The notes under the pieces: model-generated | What the model was told of the DNA's origin: nothing | Database searches by the model: none | The model's input: the letters and a program-made list of their open reading frames with translations, nothing else | Translations under genes and position numbers: made by a program | Shown: piece after piece, positions 31,716 to 40,882 of the stretch | How positions within the stretch are numbered: the first letter of the stretch is position 1 | How the letters are laid out: each line of letters begins with the position of its first letter | Assembly (NCBI RefSeq): GCF_019805165.1 | Contig: NZ_RWIJ01000025.1 | Location: 33,609 to 97,608 of the forward strand | Reading direction: 5' to 3' | Source: Azospirillum sp. 412522 | GTDB lineage: Bacteria > Pseudomonadota > Alphaproteobacteria > Azospirillales > Azospirillaceae | Length of the DNA: 64,000 nt

Positions 31716-33382
31716 CACGGCACCTCCCGCCGCTGGCAGGGATGAAGCTGCGGACCGGCGCCGTGGCGTATCTCCGCGTCCTGGATGCGGAAATGCTTGA
31801 TCGGCAGGCCGATGCGTTCGTCGAAATGGCGGGCGATGCGGCGTTCGATCAGGTCGTCGAAACCGGGGCGAACGACATGGGTGCAGCCGGACGCCATCGC
31901 CACCAGCGTGCCGCCCCGCACCACCAGCCGGCCACTCTTGAAGACCAAATCCGGCCGTTCGAACATGGCACGACGGTCTGCCAAGTCGCTGTAGACGGTG
32001 ACGTCGGCCGAGGCCCCCGGCGCCAGATGGCCGCGGTCGGCAAGTCCCAGGATGCGGGCCGGCGCCGCACGGGTCATGATGGCGATCTCGGCCAAGGTGT
32101 ATTCGCGGGTGATGGAACCCAGCGTGGTATGGGCCGGCGCATCGGGATGGATCTCCGCCAGCTTCGCCAGCCGGTAATCGCGGTCCATCAGCAGCCGGAT
32201 CAATTCCGGATAGAAGGTGAAGGGTGCGCCGTTGGGGTGGTCGGTGGTCAGGAATACCCGCCAGGGATCGTCGAGCAGAAGGAACAGCTCCAGCCCGATC
32301 GCCCATTGCAGCGCGTTGACATAGGAGTTGTCGCGGTAGCGGAAGGGCACCACACCGCATCCCGCGTCGCATTCGATGTCCATCGCCAGCCATTTGCGCG
32401 GATGGGCGAGCGGTGCGGTGTGGCGCTGCGCCATGGTGTCGGCCGACGCGGTCACCGTCTGCCCGAACATCACCTGCCCGATGTCCACCGACAGTGTCGG
32501 AGTCCGGTTTACTGCCTCCGCCAGCGCCGCGGCGCCGGAGGAGAATTTGCGGTCGCCCGCCGTGTCGTAGCTGTGGAACTGGATGTGCGTCATGTGCATG
32601 GGCAGCCCCGCCGCCGCCCGGATGGTGTCGAGCGTCGTCGCCACGTTGCCGGGAACACCCAGGTTGCAGCCATGGACATGCAGCGGGTGAGGCAAGCCCA
32701 ACTCATACACCGTGCGGGCCAGCACGGTGAGGACGGAGCGTGGGGTGACCCCGTAATGGGGGCCCGCCTCGTCGAGGTCGAGCTTGCGGGCGTTGAATTT
32801 GAACGCGTTGATTCCGCCGGGATTGACCACCTTGACCGCAAGGCTCTGCGTCGCCGTCAGCATCCAGGCGACATAGTCGTTGACCGCCGACTGCCCGGCA
32901 TTGGTGGCGATCAGGTCCAGCAGGAAGTCGTCGTTCCCCAGAACCAGATAGCCGCCGGTGTCGATATAGGGGATGTCGCTCATCTCCAGATGTGCATGCC
33001 GTGCGTTGGAGCCCAGCATCGCCGGCTCGAAGGCGGCGGTGAATCCCATCTCGATATAGCGGGCGCCCGTGGCGTGGGTGGAGGGCGTGGCGATGCCGCT
33101 GCCCCCGCCGCAGCCACAGGCATGGCCGGCAAAGCGGTGCCGGTCGTGCTCCTCTCCCATCAGCAGGCGGGCGAGGTTGACCTTGCCGCCGGCGATGTGG
33201 CTGTGGATGTCGATGGCGCCGGCCATCACCACCTTGCCGGTCACGTCATGCGCCGCATCGGGTGTTGCACCCGGTCCCGGATCGGTGACCACGCGGTCGT
33301 CGCGCAGCCAGAGGTCCGCGACTTCGCCGTGCCGGCCATTGGCCGGGTCGAACAGGCGACCGCCGGTAAGCTTCGTCAGCAT
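31715..33382 (-). CDS. fhcA: formyltransferase/hydrolase complex subunit A (amidohydrolase)
   Basis: Hydrolytic subunit of the Fhc complex: splits formyl-methanofuran into formate and methanofuran. The 555-residue protein has the metal-binding HSHIAGGK with His60 and His62, GGINAFKFNAR near residue 193 (candidate carbamylated lysine), HVHGCNLG near 233 and FLTTDHPNGAPF near 380 with the metal-binding aspartate. It resembles FwdA/FmdA. It overlaps fhcB by 7 bases and shares a base with the fhcD start. Confidence 0.95.
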   Translation of the reverse strand: MLTKLTGGRLFDPANGRHGEVADLWLRDDRVVTDPGPGATPDAAHDVTGKVVMAGAIDIHSHIAGGKVNLARLLMGEEHDRHRFAGHACGCGGGSGIATPSTHATGARYIEMGFTAAFEPAMLGSNARHAHLEMSDIPYIDTGGYLVLGNDDFLLDLIATNAGQSAVNDYVAWMLTATQSLAVKVVNPGGINAFKFNARKLDLDEAGPHYGVTPRSVLTVLARTVYELGLPHPLHVHGCNLGVPGNVATTLDTIRAAAGLPMHMTHIQFHSYDTAGDRKFSSGAAALAEAVNRTPTLSVDIGQVMFGQTVTASADTMAQRHTAPLAHPRKWLAMDIECDAGCGVVPFRYRDNSYVNALQWAIGLELFLLLDDPWRVFLTTDHPNGAPFTFYPELIRLLMDRDYRLAKLAEIHPDAPAHTTLGSITREYTLAEIAIMTRAAPARILGLADRGHLAPGASADVTVYSDLADRRAMFERPDLVFKSGRLVVRGGTLVAMASGCTHVVRPGFDDLIERRIARHFDERIGLPIKHFRIQDAEIRHGAGPQLHPCQRREVP

Positions 33383-34641
33383 TCCGCCTCCTCCTTGGAG
33401 TCGGCGGTTTCGGCCAGCACGGACAGAATCCGGCCGATCACAGCGGCGACGCTGGGCAAGCCCCTGTCGATCAGCGCGCCCGTGTGGAGAGCCACGACGC
33501 TGTCGGCGCGGAACACGTCACCAGCATGGTCGATGCCCGGCGTCCCTACCGGAATGAACAGCGCCGGTTCCGTCGTCACAGCCAATTCCGGCGGCGCCAG
33601 CATGATGACGGAGCCACCGGTGGCGAAGGGCGGCATCTCGGGGCGGAAGGCGGAAATCCACAACGTCACGTCGGCATCGCACAGGCGCGTCCGCCAGTCG
33701 AACCGTTCAGGGTCGTGCAGCGGTGCGCCGGCGTTGAAGCCGGTGCGCAACGGAAAGCCCGTCCGCCATCCGCAAGCCTGGTTGGCCCCGATCACGTTGT
33801 CGGCCCCTGACAGCGGAAGCCCGGCACAACGGGTCGTACCGTCCACGTTGCGGATCAGCCGCACCAGCCCCTCGACGATCAGGTCTGGCTGCGGGTTGTC
33901 GAACAGTCCGGCCGCCCAGATCACCACCACATAGCGGGCGGCGCACAGCCGGGATGCCAGTGCCGTCATCGGGTCACCGTCCGCCGTCCGTCCGGCCAGC
34001 GCCGCCCGCAACCTACCGACCAGCGCAGCGAGATCCGGGCCGGCGTCGCTGCCCAAACCACTTGCTTCAATCCTGCTGCCCAGACACTGCACGGTCTCCG
34101 GCAGCGGTTCCCCACCCAGGAAAACGACGCTCCGGGCGCCACCGGGGACAAGGGCCGGCTCCGGGGCCACCCAACGCTCCCATACCCGCGGAAAGGCGGT
34201 GGCAGGGTCCGGCCCGACCACAAGGACGAGATCGCAGCGGTTGCGCAATTCGGCCAGCGTGGTCACCGACCACCCGAAGCGGCGCAGGACCGCCAGATTG
34301 CGGAAAAGGGCGTCCGATCGCTCATGGTCCACCGTCGCTCCGATGCGTTCGGCGAGGCTGAGGGCGGAGAGCACGCCATCCACATCGGCCGCCAGCCCGG
34401 CGATCAGCGGTGCGGCGCTGGTCCCGAGCAGTCGGGCTGCCTCGGCGATGGCATCGTCCATGGAAACGGCATTGCCGTCCATGCGGGCATCCGTCGGTAC
34501 CGCCGCGGAACGGCGGAACAGCCGGTCGGCCTGCGGGCATCCGGTCGGCCGAGGCGTGATGCCGGACTCGTCCAGGTCAATCCCGATATCGCCGCAGCCA
34601 AGCCCGCAGAACGGACAGAGTGTGTCGGGGTGGAAGGTCAT
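33376..34641 (-). CDS. fhcB: formyltransferase/hydrolase complex subunit B
   Basis: 421-residue relative of the molybdopterin-binding subunit FwdB/FmdB. The N-terminal cysteines CPFCGLGC remain, but the protein is short and in methylotrophs this subunit has lost the redox active site, so the complex hydrolyses rather than oxidises. VLVVGPDPATAFPRVWERW and DNVIGANQACGWRTGFPLRTG are further family stretches. First gene of the minus-strand fhcBADC-binding protein-propeller operon. A GGGGG tract serves as ribosome site. Divergent from mptG across 281 bases. Confidence 0.93.
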   Translation of the reverse strand: MTFHPDTLCPFCGLGCGDIGIDLDESGITPRPTGCPQADRLFRRSAAVPTDARMDGNAVSMDDAIAEAARLLGTSAAPLIAGLAADVDGVLSALSLAERIGATVDHERSDALFRNLAVLRRFGWSVTTLAELRNRCDLVLVVGPDPATAFPRVWERWVAPEPALVPGGARSVVFLGGEPLPETVQCLGSRIEASGLGSDAGPDLAALVGRLRAALAGRTADGDPMTALASRLCAARYVVVIWAAGLFDNPQPDLIVEGLVRLIRNVDGTTRCAGLPLSGADNVIGANQACGWRTGFPLRTGFNAGAPLHDPERFDWRTRLCDADVTLWISAFRPEMPPFATGGSVIMLAPPELAVTTEPALFIPVGTPGIDHAGDVFRADSVVALHTGALIDRGLPSVAAVIGRILSVLAETADSKEEAEC

Positions 34642-34922
34642 GGACCCCCAAATCGCTTCAGCGGGAAAATTCAGCCAGATCGATGAATTGGGCGGGGATG
34701 GCTATCTTCGCCAATGACTGTCCAAGCATCGGCCCCGAAGCGGCGCAGAGGATGTCTGGGCATTCTCGGTCATCGACGGGCAGAGTGGTCCGTTCATTCC
34801 CGGCTTCCTCCCTGGATTTCCATTCCCCGTTCGGGTTACCGCGCATGGATACTCGTTCGCGCTACGGACAATTTTGTTTGTAACGCTAACATTGTGCGGT
34901 GACCCGCGCAAAGGGAATGCAG
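34642..34922. promoter_or_regulatory. divergent promoter region fhcB / mptG
   Basis: 281 bases between oppositely oriented H4MPT operons, presumably holding both promoters. The mptG side has an AT-rich stretch near 34866-34892 with ACAAT...ATTGT ends and the core GCTAACATT, which resembles the GCTGACATT of the repeats at 9501 and 20873. Short frames here have no support. Confidence 0.5.
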
Positions 34923-35939
34923 ATGAGCCATCAGCGCAATCGGATAGGGGAGGTGTGGGTCCGTGCACCCGCGCGCCTGCATGCCGGCTTCATCGACCTC
35001 AATGGTGGGTTGGGACGCCGCTTCGGCAGCCTCGGCATCGCCATCGACCGGCCGGCCATCGTCTTGCGCGCCCGCCAGTCCGACAGGCTCCGCGTAAGCG
35101 GCCCTTCGGCCGACCGCGTTCGTGGTAGCATCGAACGGCTCGGCCGCGAAGCCGGGCTACCCGACGCCGTCGAGGTGACGGTGGAGGAGGCGATTCCGCC
35201 CCATGTCGGTCTGGGTTCCGGCACACAGACGGACCTTGCCGTCGCCGCGGCGCTCGTCTGCCTTGAGGGGCGGGGCACCGCCACCCGTGATCTGGCCCGC
35301 GCGTTGGAGCGGGGCGCGCGATCCGGCATCGGGCTGGCCGCCTTCGAGCAGGGTGGAGTGTTGCTGGATGGCGGACGGGGTGGATTGGACGCCGCACCGC
35401 CGGTGATCGCACGGGCGCCATTTCCGGAGGAATGGCGCATCCTGCTGCTGCTTCATCGCGGCGGCCATGGGCTGCATGGTGTGCCGGAGGCCGAAGCCTT
35501 TCGCCGGCTGCCGCCCTTTCCGCCCGACGCAGCGGCGCATCTCTGCCGGCTGATGCTGATGGTGGCGCTGCCGGCGCTGGCCGAAGGCGACGTCGAGCGG
35601 TTCGGACAGGCAATCGGCGAGCTTCAGCGCACCGTCGGTGACCATTTCGCCCCGGCCCAGGGTGGACGCTTCACCAGTCCCTTGGTCGCGGAGGCGTTGG
35701 CCTGGCTGGAAGGGCAGGGGATCGCCGGGGTCGGCCAAAGTTCCTGGGGGCCGACCTGCTTCGCCATCGTCGGCGATGCGGCGCTGGCGGAGCAGCTGGC
35801 CGGAGATATGCGCGCGCTCTGGGCCGGATCGCCGTTGGAGGTGATGGTCTGCCGTGGACGGAATGTCGGCGCGACCGTGCGGAACCTGTCGGCCGAAGCC
35901 GACCTCGTGCATTTGGTCCGGCGGACCGCGGGCGAATGA
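34923..35939 (+). CDS. mptG: beta-ribofuranosylaminobenzene 5'-phosphate synthase, H4MPT biosynthesis
   Basis: Catalyses the first committed step of H4MPT synthesis, joining PRPP and 4-aminobenzoate with loss of CO2. The 338-residue GHMP-kinase-fold protein has VRAPARLHAGFIDLNGGLG at about 13-31, the GHMP loop PPHVGLGSGTQTDLAVAAAL at about 92-111, and GVGQSSWGPTCFAI near 275. The ATG at 34923 is chosen because AAAGGGAA lies just upstream; ATGs at 34899 and 34917 are too far from or too close to it. First gene of a coupled plus-strand H4MPT operon. Confidence 0.94.
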   Translation: MSHQRNRIGEVWVRAPARLHAGFIDLNGGLGRRFGSLGIAIDRPAIVLRARQSDRLRVSGPSADRVRGSIERLGREAGLPDAVEVTVEEAIPPHVGLGSGTQTDLAVAAALVCLEGRGTATRDLARALERGARSGIGLAAFEQGGVLLDGGRGGLDAAPPVIARAPFPEEWRILLLLHRGGHGLHGVPEAEAFRRLPPFPPDAAAHLCRLMLMVALPALAEGDVERFGQAIGELQRTVGDHFAPAQGGRFTSPLVAEALAWLEGQGIAGVGQSSWGPTCFAIVGDAALAEQLAGDMRALWAGSPLEVMVCRGRNVGATVRNLSAEADLVHLVRRTAGE

Positions 35940-35971
35940 CAGGATGGGCGAACGACTGGAGGGAGGCGGGC

Positions 35972-36874
35972 ATGGGCGCCCCTTACGTGCTTCACATGAT
36001 CACACCGCTGGCAACAGTCAGCCCGTTCGACGTCAACATGGCGGTTGATGCCGGCATCGACATGGTGGTCCCCTACACCGGCATCGAAACCGCGCAGGTC
36101 GAGGCGCTGACCCAGGACGCCATGTTTTCCCGCGATCCGAAGAATGCGCCGCGCACCGGCCTGTTCATCGGCGGGCGTGACGCGGCGATGGCGCTGGACA
36201 TGCTCGACGTGGCGCGCAAGGCGATGTTCCCACCCTTCCGGATCTCGGTCTTCGCCGACCCCTCCGGCGCATTCACCACCGCTGCCGCCATGGTCGCGGT
36301 CGTCGAACGCGCCTTGCGGCGCTTGGGGGTGGACGGCCTCGCCGGGCTGGATGTCCAGGTCTATGGCGCCACTGGCGTCGTCGGTGGGATTGCCGGTCTC
36401 ATTGCGGCGCAGGCAGGCGGCAACGTCACGCTGGTCAGCCACCGTGGCGTGTCCGCCGTGCAGGGCAAGGCGGAGGAGTTCGGGCGCCGCTATGGCGTGA
36501 GGCTTTCCTGCGCTGATACGGCGAGTGCCGGCAAGGCGGCATTGATGGAGCGGGCGGAGGTGGTGCTGGCCTGCGGCAAGGCCGGGGTCACCGTGCTGAC
36601 CGCCGACGATCTGCGTGTTGCCAAGCGCCTGCGCGTTGCCGCCGACATCAACGCCGTGCCGCCGGCGGGCGTGGACGGTGTCGGGGTGCAGGATGACGGC
36701 GCTCCCCTGCCGGCGCAATCGAATGCCGTCGGCATCGGCGCGCTTGCCATCGGCAACGTCAAGTTCAAGGTACAGCACCAGTTGCTGGAGCGGATGCAGA
36801 CCGGCGGCACCGCCGTCGCCTTCGATTTCCGGGACGCGATGGACGCGGCGCGGACCATCACCGGAAAGGCCTGA
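35972..36874 (+). CDS. mtdB: NAD(P)-dependent methylene-H4MPT dehydrogenase
   Basis: Oxidises methylene-H4MPT to methenyl-H4MPT, yielding NAD(P)H. The 300-residue protein starts MGAPYVLHMITPLATVSPFD, with NMAVDAGID, FSRDPKNAPRTGLFIGG, RISVFADPSGAFTTAAAMVA, the Rossmann motif VYGATGVVGGIAG and AADINAVPPAGVDGVG, as in MtdB. The ATG at 35972 follows GGAGGGAGG and matches the family start; an ATG at 35936 overlapping the mptG stop would add 12 residues. The next gene starts two bases after the stop. Confidence 0.94.
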   Translation: MGAPYVLHMITPLATVSPFDVNMAVDAGIDMVVPYTGIETAQVEALTQDAMFSRDPKNAPRTGLFIGGRDAAMALDMLDVARKAMFPPFRISVFADPSGAFTTAAAMVAVVERALRRLGVDGLAGLDVQVYGATGVVGGIAGLIAAQAGGNVTLVSHRGVSAVQGKAEEFGRRYGVRLSCADTASAGKAALMERAEVVLACGKAGVTVLTADDLRVAKRLRVAADINAVPPAGVDGVGVQDDGAPLPAQSNAVGIGALAIGNVKFKVQHQLLERMQTGGTAVAFDFRDAMDAARTITGKA

Positions 36875-36876
36875 CG

Positions 36877-37863
36877 ATGACGCCACGTCCCAGCCTGTCG
36901 GCCCTGTCCGGGCCGCTCGCAGCTTCCCTGGTCGCCGATGCGGCCCAACTGCGGCTCGGCATCGATCATGTGGCCGGTGCGACGATTGTCGATGGCGGGA
37001 TCGCCCATCCCGGCGGGCTGGAGGCCGGGCGCCGCATCGCCGAGCTGTGCATGGGCGGTCTCGGCCGGGTGACGCTGCAGGCCGACAGCCGGCCGGACCG
37101 CTGGCCCTTCCAGGTGACGGTGCACAGCATGGATCCGGTGCTCGCCTGCCTGGGCAGCCAATATGCCGGCTGGAGCCTGTCGCACAAGGATGAGGCCGGG
37201 TCGTTCTTCGCCCTCGGTTCTGGCCCCGGCCGCGCCCTGGCCCGCAAGGAAACGCTGTTCGACGACTTGGGCTATGCCGACAGCGGCGACCATGCCGTAT
37301 TTGTCCTGGAAAGCGGCGCCGTCCCGCCGGCGGCCCTGGTCGAGCGGATCGCGGCCGATTGCCGGGTGGCGGTGGAACGGTTGACGCTGGTGTTGACGCC
37401 AACGGCGAGCCTCGCCGGCACGGTGCAGATCGTCGCCCGGGTGCTGGAGGTGGCGATGCACAAGGTACATGCGTTGGGCTTTCCGCTGGATCATGTCATT
37501 GACGGCGTCGGTGTCGCTCCCCTGCCGCCGCCCGGCAAAGGGTTTGTCGAGGCGATGGGCCGGACCAACGACGCCATCCTGTTTGGCGGCACCGTCCAAC
37601 TGTTCGTTACCGGATCCGATGATGCCGCCGCCGGTCTGGCGCAACGCCTGCCCAGCATGGACTCCCGCGACTACGGCCGTCCCTTTGCCGAGGTGTTCGC
37701 TGCGGTGAACAAGGACTTCTACGCCATCGACCCGATGCTGTTCGCACCGGCACGCGCGGTGGTGACGGCGCTCGACAGCGGCCGGAGCTTCCATGGCGGG
37801 CGCCTTGCGTCGGATATGCTCGACCGCTCTTTCGGGGCGGGAGGTGCAGGGACGGCGGGATGA
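36877..37863 (+). CDS. mch: methenyl-H4MPT cyclohydrolase
   Basis: Hydrolyses methenyl-H4MPT to formyl-H4MPT, the substrate of FhcD. The 328-residue protein has GATIVDGGIAHPGGLEAGRR near 34, PVLACLGSQYAGWSLSHKD near 87, FFALGSGPGRALARKE near 109 and VAPLPPPGKGFVEAMGRTND near 213, all characteristic of Mch. Two bases separate it from mtdB and its stop overlaps the next ATG, so mptG to the SoxYZ gene is one coupled operon. Confidence 0.95.
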   Translation: MTPRPSLSALSGPLAASLVADAAQLRLGIDHVAGATIVDGGIAHPGGLEAGRRIAELCMGGLGRVTLQADSRPDRWPFQVTVHSMDPVLACLGSQYAGWSLSHKDEAGSFFALGSGPGRALARKETLFDDLGYADSGDHAVFVLESGAVPPAALVERIAADCRVAVERLTLVLTPTASLAGTVQIVARVLEVAMHKVHALGFPLDHVIDGVGVAPLPPPGKGFVEAMGRTNDAILFGGTVQLFVTGSDDAAAGLAQRLPSMDSRDYGRPFAEVFAAVNKDFYAIDPMLFAPARAVVTALDSGRSFHGGRLASDMLDRSFGAGGAGTAG

Positions 37864-38714
37864 GCACCGAGGCGGCGGAGCTTTTCATCGAGGTATGCCG
37901 GGCGGAAGTGATGGCGCTGAAACCCGGTAACGTCCATGTCCATGCCGCCGGCCACGGCATGACGGTGGAGGACTTTCTTCGGTCGGCGGAGGCCGCCGCG
38001 CCGGAAATTGCGCGTCGCGATGCCTTGGTCGGCGAGCGCATCCTGCGGGCGGTGCAGGCGACCCGCTCGGTGGTGGACTGCAACACCAACCTCGGCATCC
38101 TGCTGCTGTGCGCCCCGCTGGCCTGCGCCGCCGAGATGACCGTGTCGGGCCTATTGCAGGACAGGCTGTCCGCCGTGCTGGCGGCGCTGACGGTGGAGGA
38201 TGCCGCCGCCGCCTTCGAGGCGATCCTCCTTGCATCGCCCGGCGGTCTGGGGCGAGCGGCCGAGCATGATGTCGTAGGTCCCGCGACGGTGGATCTGCGC
38301 ACCGCCATGGCGGCGGCCCGGTCGCGCGACCGCATCGCCGCCCAATATGCCGACGGCTATCGCGACGTTTTCGACATTGGCGTCGCCTGTGCGCGGTCGA
38401 TGGCGGGCAGTGATGCCATTACCGTGGCCGAGGCGGTTTATCTGGAGTTCCTGACTGCCTTTCCCGACAGCCACATCCTGCGCAAGCATGGGGAGGAACT
38501 CGCGGCCGCTGTGCTGTCCGAAGCCCGCGAGGTGCGTCGGCAGGTCGCCGCGGCATCGACGGCGGCTGGTCGGCGCGAGCATCTGTTCGTCTTCGATGCA
38601 CGGTTGAAATGGTGGGGGATCAATCCCGGCACCTCCGCCGACCTGACCGTCGCCAGCCTCTTCGCATACCGGCTGGAGGGCTGGAAGGCAAACGGCGGAG
38701 GGCCGCAGGCATGA
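37860..38714 (+). CDS. CitG/MdcB-like (triphosphoribosyl-dephospho-CoA synthase family) protein, H4MPT-linked
   Basis: 284 residues. AEVMALKPGNVHVHAAGHGM at about 16-35 is the CitG-type motif, followed by TRSVVDCNTNLGILLLCAPL near 69, SPGGLGRAAEHDV near 126, and WWGINPGTSADLTVASLFAY near 253. CitG makes the citrate lyase prosthetic-group precursor from ATP and dephospho-CoA, but no citrate lyase is here. Members of this family recur in methylotroph H4MPT operons and are thought to act in cofactor biosynthesis; the reaction is not known to me. ATGA-coupled on both sides. Confidence 0.83.
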   Translation: MSTEAAELFIEVCRAEVMALKPGNVHVHAAGHGMTVEDFLRSAEAAAPEIARRDALVGERILRAVQATRSVVDCNTNLGILLLCAPLACAAEMTVSGLLQDRLSAVLAALTVEDAAAAFEAILLASPGGLGRAAEHDVVGPATVDLRTAMAAARSRDRIAAQYADGYRDVFDIGVACARSMAGSDAITVAEAVYLEFLTAFPDSHILRKHGEELAAAVLSEAREVRRQVAAASTAAGRREHLFVFDARLKWWGINPGTSADLTVASLFAYRLEGWKANGGGPQA

Positions 38715-39670
38715 CGACCAGCTTCGGCCCGGATGCCGGAAGCACCCACCCGCGGGCGGCATTGATGACTGTCGCCGCAGCGCTGTGCCTCCTCGCGGCA
38801 GCCGGCCCCTCTGGGGTGGAACCGCTGGCGATGACGGAGGTGGCGCCCGGCGTCTTCGTCCATCAGGGCGCCATCGCCGAACCTGCGCCGGACAACCGCG
38901 GCGACACCGCCAACATGGGCTTCATCGTCGGCGACAGCGGCGTGGCCGTCATCGATACCGGCGGCACGCCGGAATTGGGGCGGCGCCTGCGCGAAGCCAT
39001 CGCAGCCCGGACCGACAGGGAGCCGGTCATCGTCATCAACACCCACATGCACCCCGACCATGTCTTCGGCAACGCGGCCTTCGCCGATGTGCCCATTGCC
39101 GGCCATGCCAACCTCCGCGATGCGCTGGCCGCCCGCCAGGATGTCTATCGGCAGCGCCTGACCGACGAGCTGGGTGCCGGGGCGTCGGCCGGAATCCCCC
39201 GGGTGCGGGTGGACCGGCCGGTCGCCGGGGAGGTGCGGATCGATCTCGGCAACCGCCTCCTCGTGCTGACCGCCCATCCGACGGCGCACACCAACAACGA
39301 CCTGACCGTCTTCGACCGCAAGACGGGGACGCTGTTCGCCGGCGACCTGCTGTTCATCGACCATCTTCCGGTGGTGGACGGCAACGCGCTGGGTTGGCTG
39401 AGCGTGATCGACGGGCTGGAGCGGGTGCCGGCCATACGTGCCGTCCCCGGCCATGGTCCTGCCATGGTGGACTGGCCGGGTGCGCTGGACGCCGAGCGGC
39501 GCTATCTGACGGTCCTGGTGGAGGGGGTGCGACGGGTGCTGACGGCGGGCGGCAGCATCCAGGAGGCCGTCGCGCATGTGGTGGAGGGCGAACGGGATCG
39601 CTGGCTGTTGTTCGATGCGTACAATCCGCGCAACGTCACGGCGACCTTCGCCGAACTGGAATGGGAATAG
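38711..39670 (+). CDS. quinoprotein relay system zinc metallohydrolase (SoxH-like MBL fold)
   Basis: 319 residues, metallo-beta-lactamase fold. An N-terminal hydrophobic segment (about 17-33) suggests export. The zinc motif THMHPDH is at 111-117, the third histidine is in AHPTAHTNND near 193-202, and VPGHGPAM near 243 supplies the last. It fits the SoxH-related hydrolases encoded beside quinoprotein dehydrogenases with a SoxYZ-type carrier. The start overlaps the CitG-like stop. With the next gene it forms a putative periplasmic carrier/hydrolase pair of unknown substrate. Confidence 0.85.
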   Translation: MTTSFGPDAGSTHPRAALMTVAAALCLLAAAGPSGVEPLAMTEVAPGVFVHQGAIAEPAPDNRGDTANMGFIVGDSGVAVIDTGGTPELGRRLREAIAARTDREPVIVINTHMHPDHVFGNAAFADVPIAGHANLRDALAARQDVYRQRLTDELGAGASAGIPRVRVDRPVAGEVRIDLGNRLLVLTAHPTAHTNNDLTVFDRKTGTLFAGDLLFIDHLPVVDGNALGWLSVIDGLERVPAIRAVPGHGPAMVDWPGALDAERRYLTVLVEGVRRVLTAGGSIQEAVAHVVEGERDRWLLFDAYNPRNVTATFAELEWE

Positions 39671-39681
39671 GAGCGGGAGCG

Positions 39682-40506
39682 ATGATGCGATATCCGCTGA
39701 TGGGGCTGCTGGCCAGCCTCCTGATCGTCCTGTCCACACCGGCGCCGGCCGCCACCGACGCGGCGGAGGATGCGGCGCGCTGGGACCTGCTGCATGACAT
39801 GTATTTCAAGGACCGCCCGGTCGAGGAGGCGGGCGGGCGCATCCGGATCGACGCCCCGGCCCGCGCCCATGATGCGGCCCTGGTGCCGGTGCGGGTGGAG
39901 GTCGAACCGTCGCTTCGCCTGAAGACGCTGTCGCTGCTGGTCGACAAGAACCCGGTGCCGCTGGCCGCCACCTTCCATTTCGGCCCGGCCAGCGGCGGTG
40001 GCGGCATCGAGACGCGTATCCGAGTCAACGAATACACCAATGTCCGCGCCGTGGGGGAGACCCAGGATGGCCGGTTGCTGATGACGGAAGCCTATGTCAA
40101 GGCGGCCGGCGGCTGCTCCGCCCCTGCCGTCAAGGATCCGCAGGAAGCGATGGCCCGTCTCGGCCGCATCAAGGTGAAGCTGCCGGAAACGCCGGTGGCT
40201 GGCGTGCCGGCGACGGCTCAGGTCATGATAAGCCATCCCAACAGCAGCGGGCTTCAGTTCGATCAGGTCAGCCGCACCTACATCCCCGCCCATTATGTCC
40301 GGTCCATCGTCGTCCGCTCCGGCGGCCGGACGGTGCTGGAGGCGGAGACCGACATCTCCATTGCCGAGGATCCGAACCTGCGCTTCAGCTTCGTGCCCGT
40401 CGAGGGCGGCACCCTGGAGGTGGTCGCCCACGACACCAAGGGCGCCACCTTCGCGCAGACCGTTCCGCTGGCTGCGGGGGCCGGAAAGGACGAACCTGCG
40501 CTGTAG
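39682..40506 (+). CDS. quinoprotein-associated SoxYZ-like fused carrier protein
   Basis: 274 residues. A signal peptide (about 1-23) leads to a SoxY-like domain (about 45-150) ending with Cys145 in KAAGGCSAP, the counterpart of the SoxY swinging-arm cysteine. A SoxZ-like domain follows (about 160-265; RIKVKLPETPVAG, QVMISHPNSSGLQFD). SoxY and SoxZ are normally separate; the fused form occurs with PQQ dehydrogenases. The cysteine is internal here rather than C-terminal. Two adjacent ATGs at 39682 and 39685 are possible. No other sox gene is in the window. Confidence 0.85.
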   Translation: MMRYPLMGLLASLLIVLSTPAPAATDAAEDAARWDLLHDMYFKDRPVEEAGGRIRIDAPARAHDAALVPVRVEVEPSLRLKTLSLLVDKNPVPLAATFHFGPASGGGGIETRIRVNEYTNVRAVGETQDGRLLMTEAYVKAAGGCSAPAVKDPQEAMARLGRIKVKLPETPVAGVPATAQVMISHPNSSGLQFDQVSRTYIPAHYVRSIVVRSGGRTVLEAETDISIAEDPNLRFSFVPVEGGTLEVVAHDTKGATFAQTVPLAAGAGKDEPAL

Positions 40507-40517
40507 CCGCCGCCCGC

Positions 40518-40862
40518 TCAGAAGCACTGGCGGTCGGCGGCGACCTGGGCCTGACGGAAGCGGTCCATCAGATCCTTCGCCCAGCCGGAGCTGCGGAATA
40601 TTCCGGCGCGTTCGCCCGGCTGGTCGGCCATCACCTTCACCGTCTCGATGGCGGTGTAATCGTCATAGGTGATGCGGTCGGCGATGGCGTCGATGCTGCA
40701 GGCGCATTTCTCCATGACGATGTGGGACTGCCCATTGGACGCCATGCAGGCGATCACATAGTCGGCCCGGGCCGCCGTGGGATAGTCGTTCGCCGGACCG
40801 GCCGCTGCCGGGGCAGCCGACAGCAGGGCCGTTGCGAGGACGAACGCGATGCGAACAGGCAT
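40518..40862 (-). CDS. small secreted cysteine-containing protein
   Basis: 114 residues. A signal peptide (about 1-21, ending AAAG) precedes a 93-residue mature domain with Cys39, Cys53, Cys55 and a near-terminal Cys113, plus YVIACMASNGQSHIVMEKC and IDAIADRITYDDYT. The cysteine pattern suggests disulfides or metal/heme-related chemistry in the periplasm. AAGGGG precedes the ATG. It converges on the SoxYZ gene with 11 bases between stops. Function unknown; proximity to quinoprotein genes is the only clue. Confidence 0.75.
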   Translation of the reverse strand: MPVRIAFVLATALLSAAPAAAGPANDYPTAARADYVIACMASNGQSHIVMEKCACSIDAIADRITYDDYTAIETVKVMADQPGERAGIFRSSGWAKDLMDRFRQAQVAADRQCF

Positions 40863-40882
40863 GGCCGGACCCCTTCCATCCT

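Noticed and set aside
34714..34902. 62-codon plus-strand frame in the fhcB/mptG intergenic region
   Set aside because: No ribosome site or recognisable sequence, and it occupies the expected promoter region.
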